Below, piece after piece: positions 51,083-61,609 of a stretch of 64,000 nt of DNA; position 1 is the first letter of the stretch, and the number at the start of each line of letters is the position of its first letter. Location: positions 10,237,464 through 10,301,463 of the forward strand of contig CM049320.1 of NCBI GenBank assembly GCA_026874595.1. Reading direction: 5' to 3'. A program made the position numbers and the translations under genes. Source of the stretch: Sipunculus nudus (taxonomy: Eukaryota > Annelida > Sipuncula > Golfingiida > Sipunculidae). A model generated the notes under the pieces. The model was not told where the DNA came from and ran no database searches. It was given only the letters and a program-made list of their open reading frames with translations.

Positions 51083-51780
51083 GTGTTGCCTGTTTGTCTG
51101 TCTGAACCTCGTGCTCTTGCACACAAACGCTTATTCAAGGCTCAGAGTAGTGAAAGAGACGTATAAGATAACGGTATCTTTATTGCGTTTACTCTAATTC
51201 TCTATCTTTATAGTAAAATTAAGAGATATTTAAGATTCCTCGAGCGCCGATACGACCCGCTGCATTCTGGAGTTCGTTACACATACTAACATTTCTTCTG
51301 AGCTTGACTCGTGCGCCTTCAGACCCCGGTTAGTCACTGCCCCGACCAGCTGTGTATTGATACCTCTCGTCAATGACGAATCACTCTATCCCATCGGCCA
51401 CACTTTACCGACCTCTCTTGGCCTCTTTGACGAAAGCTGCGTCGACCATGATGTTCTGCGGTGTAGATCTGCATCTCAGCGGTCCCCTTCCACCATCCCG
51501 CTACTCCGTCAGCTGGACAATACACCCACTCTTCGCCCTGCGCTATTCAGCCTCGCCGACATGGTACCACCCGGGGTAAAAAGAGGTCTTCAACCCCAAC
51601 CTTTTCGATGACACTCGAAGTTCTGCTGCTGCTGGAATTCCCTTTTCGTTGTTTTCTGTTGTACGAACGTTCCGACCCCAGTCTTACCAACCCGTTCATA
51701 CCATATCCTGCTGATAGGTACTAAATAAAGATATGCAGGGACCTCGGTAGCCCTATGAATATTCATTTACTTCAACGCAC
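51080..51780. other. GC-rich block of unknown origin
   Basis: Starts GAGGTGTTGCCTGTTTGTC after the AT run and is distinctly richer in G+C, especially 51235-51640. Short overlapping open frames (51357-51611, 51373-51579) have no recognisable domain. It may be part of a mobile element; no terminal repeats were found. Confidence 0.35.
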
Positions 51781-52319
51781 AAGTTAAACTATTTATTCAC
51801 ATGCCGTGTCCCCTCACCTCTGAATCGGAGACCTATGAACTACTGACCTAAGCATTTGGTCTCAGGTAGTGAGTCTGGTATGTGCTTTACACGCGGAGGC
51901 GGCCGTATTACAATAAGCTGCTCACTAAACCAGAGCGGCAAAGCAAGCGAGTTACAGTGCACACATTCCAAGACAACAGTTTCGGGAACCGTGAAAATTT
52001 TTTACTGTAGCATTTTGAAAACGGACATTAAATAATAGGACGATCTAGTATATATATTTTCCCGATTATGGGTTCCCTAATTAGGATATACTCTCGAATA
52101 AAATGGGAGTTTGCAAAAACATATCAGCCGTATAAAGTGGAAATTTTGGTGAGGTTTAGGTACAGACAGTTAAAGACTTAAACTCGGCCGATTCCACGGA
52201 CATGCATAAAGAAATCGACAAGAAAGGCTGACAGAAGGTATCCAATGTCAAAATTAAAATTAATTTATTCTGTAGAACGGGACCTAAGTTTAATTTTGCA
52301 ACTGTAGAAAAATACATAC

Positions 52320-52494
52320 CTTGGTTTGAAAATGAGAAAAGGAAGGTTCAACAGTTTGTCCAGGTTTAATGGCCAACTTTGCAGTTGCCTTGTATTTAAT
52401 AACACCTAGCTTACGAATCTCAGACATAAGAGTGGAAATTGTCACTTTCTCGTAGCGGAAACTCATTAGATCTTTCAGCGAAAGGCACAGCAAA
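52320..52494 (-). CDS. Candidate internal exon of an unidentified gene
   Basis: On the minus strand a TTTTTAG acceptor (ending 52495) precedes a 175-nt open segment that ends at CCAAG followed by a consensus GTATGT donor (52319-52314). It encodes LLCLSLKDLMSFRYEKV, then TISTLMSEIRKLGVIKY, then AKLAIKPGQTVEPSF. It ends in phase 0 after one leading base. Composition is protein-like with no low complexity. A 60-bp fragment is duplicated at 13112-13172. I do not recognise the family, and found no adjacent exons. Confidence 0.4.
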
Positions 52495-52990
52495 CTAAAA
52501 ATGTAGGTTTAAACATGACAAATATGAATATGCTGTATTTTCAATGAATGTATAACTTTTTCGTAAAGCTTATATAAAAAGTGGTAATTCAGCAGCCATT
52601 GATCAAATCTATTCCGCCATATTTTAAATTTAATTTGCTTTGAGTATGTCATAAACACCAATGGCTGTCCAACATCGGCTCACTTAACCAAATGGAAGGA
52701 AATACATGTTTTTAACCATTTCACCTGAAATCAGGAATCACGCACTCGCCGATTGTTTGCGTTTTCATTATTACAATTTTATTGACATAACTCATAGATC
52801 CTAAAATACAACAGAGAATAAAAATTATGTTTTACCGATAAAATAGTTAAGGCAATGTATAATAGAATTCAAAATTTACCCAAAAGGGAGTAATCCTGTA
52901 TATGCATGAAGGCAATCTGGGCAATTTCTTAGCATAAAGTATATGCCATTTATATTCGTAGGTTCATCATATTTATGGAAAAGACTTACA

Positions 52991-54346
52991 ATGACTATAA
53001 AAAAAAACACAGAAAGCCATTCTCGTATGCAGAAAAGCGTCAAGCAGTATTCCTAGTTCCTTGTATACTGGTGGTTTCGAGTTTCACATGGGTCATCCCA
53101 ATGATTATAGACTAACTAATGATATACCTAAAGGTTTGCAGGTTAGTAATTGTGCGACTGTCCCACTTTATGTCAGAATGTTAAGACAATACCGTATTTA
53201 TCGCAGCATGATTTTAAATATAACTGAGATAAAGGATAATATTGACATAAATTCCATTTTTAAATTTTGTTTAGGGATTGATTTCAAATGTGAATAATAC
53301 TTAAACTAGGATGATGACAACTTGAGGGTTGTTAATAATAGAGAGAGAGTACAACTTGCAACGACAGCGACATATTACATTGCGAAGATGGAGCGAACGA
53401 GATTTGGTTCCTTTGGAAAGAGTGCAGACCCTTTCAATAATCTACACAGAAGAACTTTAATTGTACCTGAAATAATTTTAACTATTTTTATTAATTCCAA
53501 GGCTGGATCGACATTCTGGCGAGGTGAAGTGTCAAGGAATTATAACGGGGCTTTCAAATTTAAATTCGACCAAATATTACTTAAGAAAGCAAAAGATGTT
53601 TCCAAATATAATTGTAGTCAGGCATCTCCTTTACTGTGTTTACTCTGCCTACAATGACCGTGTAATGAGGCGATTTCGCACAATCAGCGGGTATTGAAAA
53701 CCCATCCGTATATTCTAGAGCACTTTCTTCCTAAATAATCATTAAACAAATCTGATTGTTACGAAATTTTACTCTTTTGAACAGTATTTGAGGTTAATTT
53801 ATTATGAAAGGGGGTCTGAAGAGCAGTTAAAAAAAGAACTTAAATGAATGCCATTTTGCTCGCTATCTACCATGCGAGTTTAGTTAAGACATAATAGTGA
53901 ATGTAGAAACACTGAAGACAGATGCGTGGCTGCTGATAAGGCTTCGAAGAGAAAAGGGAACTGACGTTTAATTTGACATGCATAATTAAGAGAGGAATTA
54001 TATCATAGAAATGTGTAAGCGTTTCAATCCCTTTAAAGAAAGGATCCAACCACGCTGTTACAATGATGACTCTTTTATAAAAGTAAATGTCCAGGCTTTA
54101 TGAAACCAAGGTTACACAACTAAATACGGATTTGAATTCAACGATTTTAAGAAAATACCGAAAAACCTGTGGCATACAAAGTGCTTGTCTTTAGTAAAAT
54201 TGGTCGTCAGCGACCCCAAAAAGAGGTCTGACGTCAGCGCCTTCAGCAAGGTTTCTGTCAGAAAGGCCTTGCTGAATTTGCCAAAAACTTTGTTGGATAG
54301 GCAAATCAGAAATTATATGTTTCATTTAAAAATGTTCGGTTATTAA
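52991..54346 (+). pseudogene. Sulfotransferase pseudogene 3 (two exons, frameshifted)
   Basis: Exon 1 (52991-53141) keeps the ATG position and anchor-coding region but has frame-changing indels, and a GGTTAGT donor replaces GGTAAGT. Exon 2 (about 53310-54346) is recognisable throughout. The phosphosulfate loop KAGSTFWRG is intact. Frame is lost at KDVSKYN near 53598, before the 3'-phosphate motif, and again at several points (53770, 53835-53860, 53985). In-frame stops include one replacing a lysine near 54344. It is clearly non-functional, but less truncated than pseudogene 2. Confidence 0.9.
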
Positions 54347-55478
54347 GTGGAGGATGTGTTGGTTGAACGACATTGAAAGTCTGGAAATTACTACAAGAAG
54401 GAGGTTTCCAGAGATGTTATGTGCTCAATATTTTGATCTTTTTATATGGTGTAGGTTGATTTTAGTGTATTGGTGTTTTACACTTTACTTCTAGGGAACA
54501 TTCGATTAAAAGACAGGCCACATACAATGATTTCATCCATACCACACTGAATCTATGTTTATGTACAGAACTTACGGGAACTCCTCTGAATTGAATCCAG
54601 ATGAAATCTGAAATCATTAATGGATCAAAGTACTGGAATACTATGAGCATCTGTTAATGCATGGACAGATACAAATCTGTCTGCAAGCACTATTATTTAG
54701 AACACATGTTCACGGCTAATTCAGTTTGATTGTCCAATTTACATTAAGTTTTGAGTAAAATCCTACATGTTATGTGGTGTTCCATTGCATTATTAAATCT
54801 AATTGATTTACCGAGTATGGTTTTGAGTCCAGGCTTGTATTCAAACTACCTGTCTCTGAGACATGCTCCTACCTTTTAACATCATAAATGAAGCCGTCCG
54901 AAACAATTATATGTGCTTTGTACATAACCGATGGTTTCCTGTCCAGCAGTGCATGTTAAACAGTGCTATACCACTCGTAGTCTTCACTACATTTGTTTAT
55001 AAAATCGTTGGAATATGATTATATTAAATGTATTAACTACATGGATTCGCATTGCATCACTTGTTGTAAAGACCAATGAAATAGTTTAACTGAATCACAT
55101 GTTAGGGGTATCTTACGGATGCAGGTAAATCTTCTTTACTGCACTGAGGTTACTGTATCCAAGTTCAGTTATGAATCAAGGTCAGCCTGTCCATCAGTTC
55201 AAATAGTTTTATTAATTTTATTAATGTTGATAAGAAGTAAAACAACCTCCGATAAAAAAAAGAGTTCAATAGATTTTTTTTAGTTTTCTGAAATCAACAA
55301 AAAATTGACTGTCTAAGCAGAAAATAAAAACGACCAATTTAAAACTTAGGTAAAAATGTGGGATCCCATTCCCTTACCGTATATAGGTTTTTTCTTTTGT
55401 CTCAGATTTTGACTGTTTGTGTCTGTACACTGTTGTGTGTGTGCGTTTTCTCCTATGTTAATATGTCTTGTGTATGTA
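54347..55478 (+). other. 3' flank of sulfotransferase pseudogene 3, left of LINE
   Basis: Matches the flanks of copies 1 and 2 and is interrupted at 55478 by the LINE. Homology resumes at 59987 and continues to about 60660. Confidence 0.75.
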
Positions 55479-55735
55479 TTTTTTTTCAATATTTTATTGT
55501 ATAAATCTATTCGTACATGCATTATCCACACCATATTATTTTTCCATAATACGATGAAAACTATGGAAAGGCTAAGTGGAAAAAACAACAAAAAAACAAC
55601 TAATTTGTATATGAATCATAAGACTGCAATAAAAATGTGCATGAGAGACTATACGTATATACATTTTACAGAGAACATATACAAAATGTCCTAGTTTTAC
55701 AATGTTAAGTATTGTCCCCATAATTCCAAAAAATC

Positions 55736-56818
55736 TTATTCCTTTAGTTCTTTATGTGATATGTATTGTTTAATTTTAATATATGCTCGTACCTTTGAAA
55801 TGAAAATATTCAAATCTGGAATTTTCCCACCTATTCTATTAAAATATAAATAGTGCTTTCCTAATAATATTATTACATTAATCACATCCCGATTATTTGT
55901 ATCAATACTTCCTATTATTACGGTTTTTTCACTTAACTGAATATAGGTTTCGGACCGAGTGTTTATCCAAACTTCTAATTGTTCCCAAAATGACTTAATT
56001 ACTTTACACTGAAACATCAGATGTTCTATTGTCTCCTTGTTGCCTGTGCAAAAAGAACATAAATCATCTTGTTTTATGCCACACTTATAAGGCCATTCAT
56101 TAACTGTTAGACATCTAGTCAGTATTTTATACTGCAATTCTTGAAGTTTTTGTCTATAGTGGCTTGTTTGGCTAACATGAAAATTAATTACCACTGGCTT
56201 TCTTCAATGTCATACTCTTTCGAATAAAACTCTTTACCCCAATGATTGACTGTGACCGTTTTCTGTATAATTGTATCATATATTAACTTAGAGGTTATTG
56301 TACCCAATAGTTTAATGTTTTTCCCTATATACACAAAATTTGATCTTTTTCATTACTGGTATCAATTTTTTTTAAATTATGAAAATATGCTCTAACTCCA
56401 GCTATAATACCCTCCAAACATTAAATAAGTACATGGATGCCCCTTTTTGAACCCATACCTCAAATGCAATAATGTTACCTTCAGTATTATAAAGATCTGA
56501 GACATATATTATACCTATATTATACAAAATATTGTTGTAAATTGAATTTCTTCCAGCCAGTATATTTTTATTGTTCCATATAATGTCCGAATGTTTGATT
56601 TCTCGAATATTTTCCCACACTAACATCATGTTTTTATAAAATGGTAGCATTTTCTGTAAGGTCTTTTCAGAGTAGGAACATTTCATAAGTAGTGCCAGAC
56701 GACCATAGGCTATACATAAATTGTCAATTAAACTCACAAAATCTTTGTTTTTGCCTAATATATTTCTCTTTAACCAAACAATTTTCTGTGCATCAACCAT
56801 ACATTGGACATTAAGCAT
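55736..56818 (-). pseudogene. LINE ORF2, C-terminal (post-RT) region
   Basis: Two open segments. 56818-56402 has motifs such as QKIVWLKRNILG and IIWNNKNIL, typical of the connector after reverse transcriptase. 56194-55736 contains LQYKILTRCLTVNEW, then CSFCTGNKETIEHLMFQC, the zf-RVT zinc-binding knuckle (C-x2-C...H-x4-C), and a helical tail ending in a stop at 55736. A frame break separates the two segments. Confidence 0.75.
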
Positions 56819-57008
56819 CTTTGACCCCGTTCCTCATAACTTAAATTCAAAATATCTCTTTTTATCCTACCCTTTGGGTTACCTTTCCAAATAAAGGAAT
56901 ATAAAAGATTATTTATTTCTTTGATATAACATCATGGAACATCTATAACCGATAGTACATACTGAAATCTTGAGTAACCCAAATTTTTGGCCAGAAGTAT
57001 TCTACCAT

Positions 57009-57528
57009 TTAAGTCAGGTTTCTTGTTTTCCATAAGACAAAAGTGTTTTCAGTCACATCAATATTAGGTCTTAAGTTTTCTTCAATCATTTTATGCTTGT
57101 TATGATTAAAGGTAATACCTAATATTTTTAAATTAAAGGTCCATATACCTGTTAGAGGTTTATCTTTCCTGTTTCGGTTTGATCTAATCCACATAATTTC
57201 TGTTTTATTTTGGTTGACTTTTAGGCCAGATACCACACTAAATTCTTCAAGGAGGTGAAATACTTTCTGTCCAGAGACTATGTCCTTCAGTGAGAGTGTT
57301 AAATCATCTGCATACTGATCGGAGTATAAGCCCTTCTGTTCTTTTTAATTCAATGGATTTAATTTTTTCTTTAATTTCAAAATATTCATCTGATGTTTCG
57401 TTATGATGTTCCATATTATTTAATTTATTGCATAACTCCTTATACACAGTGTCTTCATTTTGCTTTTTTGTTTACTGTATTGTATAGTGGCTTGTCTAAT
57501 ATAAAATTTAACAAGTTCCAACTTTGTT
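57009..57528 (-). pseudogene. LINE ORF2, linker fused to RT palm by internal deletion
   Basis: Minus-strand 57430-57325 encodes a linker with KEKIKSIELKRTEGLI, which in related elements precedes the reverse-transcriptase fingers. Immediately after, at 57325-57301, comes SDQYADDL, the catalytic YADD of the palm, followed by GLKVNQNKTEIMWI (57230-57190). The fingers and first half of the palm, normally several hundred residues, are missing and the frame changes at the join. The element cannot encode an active reverse transcriptase. Confidence 0.75.
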
Positions 57529-58425
57529 CTAGGCTTTGAATATTTTCAAGATCTTTGTCCATATCTTAATTTTGTTAATCATCATATTTTTATACTCTTC
57601 ATCTTTCAACAGGGATCCATAAAATTTCCAGTAACCTTCGCCTCTGTGTTCCTCTATCCCCTTAAAGTTAATATATAAACTTGAATGATCCGAAGTACTT
57701 GCAGGTGTTATTTCACTCTGTTGAACAAAATCTTGTACCATATATGAAATGAAAAAGTAATCTAATCTACACTGTATTTTTGGAGGTTTCTGTCTCCATG
57801 AAAAACCTGATTTTCCTTTGTGTTTTATACGCCATATGTCTACCAGGTTAAACTTGTTTACAAAATCATTAAGTTTGCTCTTTGCTCTGTCTACACTATT
57901 AATTCTCCCACCAACTTTGTCAATGGCATCACGCACAATGTTAAAATCACCCCCATTATGGCAGGTACACTTTCACTTATATGGCAGGTTTCTAATAAGT
58001 TGTGTATATTAATAATTAAATCTAATTTCTCTTCCATTTGATTTGGAAAATACAAGATACACAAAATAAGACTATAATCACAAATATTTAAAACCAATAT
58101 TAATGTTCTACCTATACAATCTATGTATAGCTCTTATTTGGTAAGCAAAACCAGATCGGAATAATATGGCCACACCTCTGCTGTGATTGGAACCATGATT
58201 AAAGCTGATTTTCCCACCCCATTCATTCTGCCATAGAGCTTCACAAGACTTAGAGCTATATGTCTCTTGCAGGAGAGCAACATCAGCTTTGTGCTTTCTC
58301 AGCCATGTAAAAACTGCTCTTCGTTTCAGATAGTCATTAATACCTCTAACATTCAAAGTTAAAATAGTAAATTCTGGAAAAGCAATGTTTGTTTGATCCT
58401 GTTGGTTATATGTTGTTTGTGTCAT
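57529..58425 (-). pseudogene. LINE ORF2, AP-like endonuclease region
   Basis: Starts at 58425. FTILTLNVRGI carries the N-terminal active-site Asn and LLQETY the catalytic Glu. A frame break occurs near 58100. GGDFN (about 57955-57941) and the terminal TSDHS motif (about 57700) complete the endonuclease/phosphatase fold. The domain is complete in content but split across two or three frames. Confidence 0.8.
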
Positions 58426-58957
58426 ATATTTGTCAAATGAGTACAGTCTTGTTTATCATAAAAAGTTATGATAGCGCAATGAGTCCGTCTCATGAAATGA
58501 ATAAAGATATATCACTAATATAAAAGTTCTAAGTAGTTCAGTGAAAGTTAAAGTCGGCCGAGGTTTACATGTAAATTGGACAAATAGGATTAGAAGAGGG
58601 TTCCTTGCCTGACTGAGCGATAATAGGCCAAACAGAAAATAATTAATGGTAAAACAGTTTAAGCAGGTAAACATTCCGTGAAAATGTTTCTCATGGAAAA
58701 TCATACCATACACAAAAAGAAGGTAAGAAATATATTCCATAAAGCGTCTTTTCATAAGTCCTGTTGCTTGACTCTTCCGATGTAATGTTGTGGTTGATTC
58801 TCGTTCGTGTTGGCAAACGACCTTGCCCTTTGAAGAAGCCACGACAGTGTCGCCACCTCTCGGCCATGGGGGTTGTGAATGTCGCCTCATCTGAATAAGC
58901 CTCTTGTGGTTGTTTCTATGTTTAGCCGTTTGTGTTGCCAGATGTCTTGTTGCACTA

Positions 58958-59889
58958 TTAAACAGCTTTGCCATTAATAAACAGTTGGCCACGCCAGAAG
59001 CGGACTTTGTTTCCTTTTGAGTACTCCTCCTGCATTTTGGGTCTTTACTTTTGTTTAAGATTATAGTCCATGACCGTTAAGTCCTCTACAAAACGGGTGC
59101 CACCTGTAATCGCCTGTTTGCCGTTTCTGAGTACTTGGTCTCTATCTGGCCTTTCATGGAACTTTATTATGATGTGTCTGGGGTTTTCCCCTGTACGTCC
59201 CGTTCTGTGAGCTGTTTCAATTCTCGTTTTTATTTCATCTCCCCTGAGTTCGCCCAACAAATTTTGGTCTGAAATAATTTTTGCCACCGCATCTTTGCAG
59301 TTTTCTGACCACGGTTCTTCCCTGACTCCTAATAGTCTTACATTCCACTCTCTGCTTCTTCTCTCAATTTTGTTAAGTTCTGAATCTAAACGGTCTTGTA
59401 ATGTTTTTGTTTGTTCTTCTTTATTTGCGTTTTCTGTTTTTAGAATGGATATTTCTCTCTGTAGATCCTTTATACGTTTATGATCATTCTCTTTGTGTGA
59501 TTTCAGTCTTTCAACACTATCACTGGTAGTTTGAGCACTGGATTCTAGTTCAGTAACTCGAGCATTGAGTTGTTTGTTTTCTTCTGAAACATGGTTAATT
59601 TTGTCCAGAATATTCGTCTGTAATTGGTTAATTTTTTGTTCTAATGATGAATGTGTAATTCTCACTATTTCTTTCATTTCTGCCATTGGGTTTGCGATAT
59701 GTGTATAAATGTCATATTCATCCGTTACCTCATCTGTTTTTTTTCCGTGGCCATGGCCATGGCAAGGTCTGCTTCGTCTTGGTCTGTGTTGGCGCTTTTC
59801 GCCTTTTCTCCTGAGGTCTTCTCTGTGTATTTGTCCATATCTCCCGTCTGGTTACTTGTTTTGTCTTTTTTGCCTCGGCTGCGAGTCAT
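58958..59889 (-). pseudogene. LINE ORF1 (coiled coil + RRM-like)
   Basis: The ATG at 59889 opens MTRSRGKKDKTSN, a charged N-terminus. A T8 run (59737-59744 on the plus strand) shifts the frame. The open part 59686-59045 has a long heptad coiled coil, then RRSREWNVRLLGVRE and PRHIIIKFHERPDRDQVL, typical of L1-type ORF1 nucleic-acid chaperones. A TAA at 59047-59045 interrupts it, after which the same frame continues MQEEYSKGNKVRFWRG to a stop at 58960-58958; KVRFWRGQLFINGK is the usual ORF1 C-terminus. Two disabling changes are therefore visible. Confidence 0.8.
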
Positions 59890-59986
59890 TTTATCTTGTA
59901 TTCCCAAGTTGTTGACAATTTTTCTTAACAGCGCAGTATAGCGTGCACCTTACGGTTCGCCATGACACCAGAAGTCCGTATATGTA

Positions 59987-60665
59987 AATTGTTGGATTAA
60001 AGTATAAAATTAACTATAGCTCGCTACTTACTACAACTGAATATGAATTCCACTTAGATTTGTACATATGCGAATACAAACTTATCTGTTCAATACTATG
60101 AATTGGAGCAGAAACTGTAACAATCCATCACCGAAGCACATTTTACAATAGTTGTCTTACTTACAGTATATCACTTGCCATAATGTAGTTAAAATTATCT
60201 TACTGCAGAGCAGCATGACCTACAACAGAGAAAGTATATAGAAATTTTCATGAGAATATATTGATTTGGTGACGTTTGTGATCGTATCCGATTGCGGGAT
60301 CAGCAGTGTAGTGTAGTCGAGGTTAAAAATGTGACAAAGGTGACACAAGAATAAGATCTTTGTTCAGCGGAGGGGAACTAGAACGGATGAAAACAGGTCA
60401 TTCTCTTTAAAGATGAGGAACCTGAAATTGCGTTTGCTGTTAAGACTCTGTGCCGTTTTGAACTGGTTATTGTAATGATCACTCTGCCGTAAAAGTATAA
60501 AAGCTCTAAGCTTGCAAACTGGCGCGGGCTGCTCGTATATTATGGACTGTGATGATATTTCACCAAGCCTGGTCAGGATGTACTGTATTGTGTTGCATGT
60601 TTGGACTGTTTGAACTTCTTGGAATCGCAAACAGCTACTGTGCAGCAACGAGATTATTCAGACGT
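59987..60665 (+). other. Sulfotransferase flank right of LINE, with TATA-type promoter candidate
   Basis: Continues homology with 11890-12650. AAGTATAAAAGCTCTAAGC at 60494-60512 matches the TATA block at 12449. The LINE insertion thus lies about 520 bp upstream of this candidate promoter. No downstream gene was identified on the plus strand. Confidence 0.5.
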
Positions 60666-60840
60666 TATGTATTCGGACTGGAGACACCTTTACCTTTGAG
60701 CTAAGTATTACCGCCATATCTCTTTGCCATAGAGATGCCTCCCTAGGACATTTTATTTCTCTAAATGTTAACTGCAATATATCATTTGTATTTTGTACAT
60801 ATTGTAGATCAATGATTTTGTTATTTTAAATGTTATCGAG

Positions 60841-60975
60841 TACAGTAAAACCTCCGGCTACGGACACTCCTCTGGGTGGACACCCCGCTATTAAAACTAA
60901 TGGCTAAATCATACCCGCTACCGGACACTCAAGCGGCCGCACTGAAATGTGTCGGTAGATATTGCAAACATGATC
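60841..60975. mobile_element. pogo/Tigger-like terminal sequence
   Basis: TACAGTAAAACCTCCGGCTA then CGGACACTCC follows a TA and resembles pogo/Tigger ends. A second CGCTACCGGACACTC occurs at 60928, in the same orientation. No matching inverted end was found nearby. Confidence 0.35.
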
Positions 60976-61239
60976 TGCCTTCGGTAGGCCTTATACCATT
61001 TTCTTATTCAGGCATTTCGCCATGACTATGAGACCAGGGCTTGATTTACTCGTTGTTATTTTCAGCTGGAACATTTATATATCATTCACCCTATAGTCCG
61101 TTCCACCAACCGTGAAATACTGTTTTTTTCACGTTTTCTTTTCCACCGTGATATATAATCTGTGTCCTTAGCAATAAGGTGAATTCCCAGAAAACGACAT
61201 AATTTTATATGAAGTCAGTGATAATGTATTAAAAACAAC

Positions 61240-61515
61240 TTACATCGCGACGCTGAGGTGTTGTTTACTTAATGTGAGAAGTGCATAGCCAACTTGGCAA
61301 AACTGAACAGCGTTGTATGTAAAATCTTTGCCGTCATAATGGAATGATGTAACCGTGACGTCACAGTCGTCGCGTGAAATTTCCTGAATACACGTTATGA
61401 AGAGGTCCTCAGGTGTCACCGTGTTCAGTAGACCCAGCTGGGCTCCGATATCAGATACTGAATACTGCCATATTTTTACACAAAGCCCTGGTCTTGGCCA
61501 GGCAGGCAGTTTCAT
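61240..61515 (-). CDS. Unrecognised 91-aa open frame inside the TIR element
   Basis: Starts MKLPAWPRPGLCVKIW and continues with a mixed hydrophobic/charged composition including DCDVTVTSFHYDGKDF. It has more G+C than its surroundings. A TGA immediately precedes the ATG, and a pyrimidine-poor CCACAG lies 11 bp before. No family is recognised. It could be a fragment of a captured exon or chance. Confidence 0.2.
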   Translation of the reverse strand: MKLPAWPRPGLCVKIWQYSVSDIGAQLGLLNTVTPEDLFITCIQEISRDDCDVTVTSFHYDGKDFTYNAVQFCQVGYALLTLSKQHLSVAM

Positions 61516-61541
61516 TCATGTAGCCTGTGGTCCAACTTGTC

Positions 61542-61542
<1 letters not shown>

Positions 61543-61605
<63 letters not shown>
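61543..61605. repeat. (AT)n microsatellite
   Basis: AT run followed by a short (ACAT)n tail. Confidence 0.95.

Positions 61606-61609
<4 letters not shown>

Larger units (their letters stand above)
55479..59977 (-). mobile_element. L1/Tx1-like LINE insertion, near full length but internally deleted
   Basis: A 4.5-kb element read leftward. Its 3' end is an A8 tail (T run 55479-55486), and its 5' end is a few bases beyond the ORF1 start. It splits sequence that is continuous in the paralogous flank at 11881-11890. Flanks GTGTATGTA (55470-55478) and GTATATGTA (59978-59986) form a target-site duplication with one mismatch. ORF1 and ORF2 parts are annotated separately. Coiled-coil ORF1, AP-type endonuclease, YADD reverse transcriptase and a zf-RVT C-terminus fit the L1/Tx1 group. 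Confidence 0.85.

Noticed and set aside
58456-58992. 178-codon minus-strand frame between LINE ORF1 and ORF2
   Set aside because: It overlaps the true ORF1 C-terminus in another frame and then reads through the inter-ORF spacer; no domain is seen.
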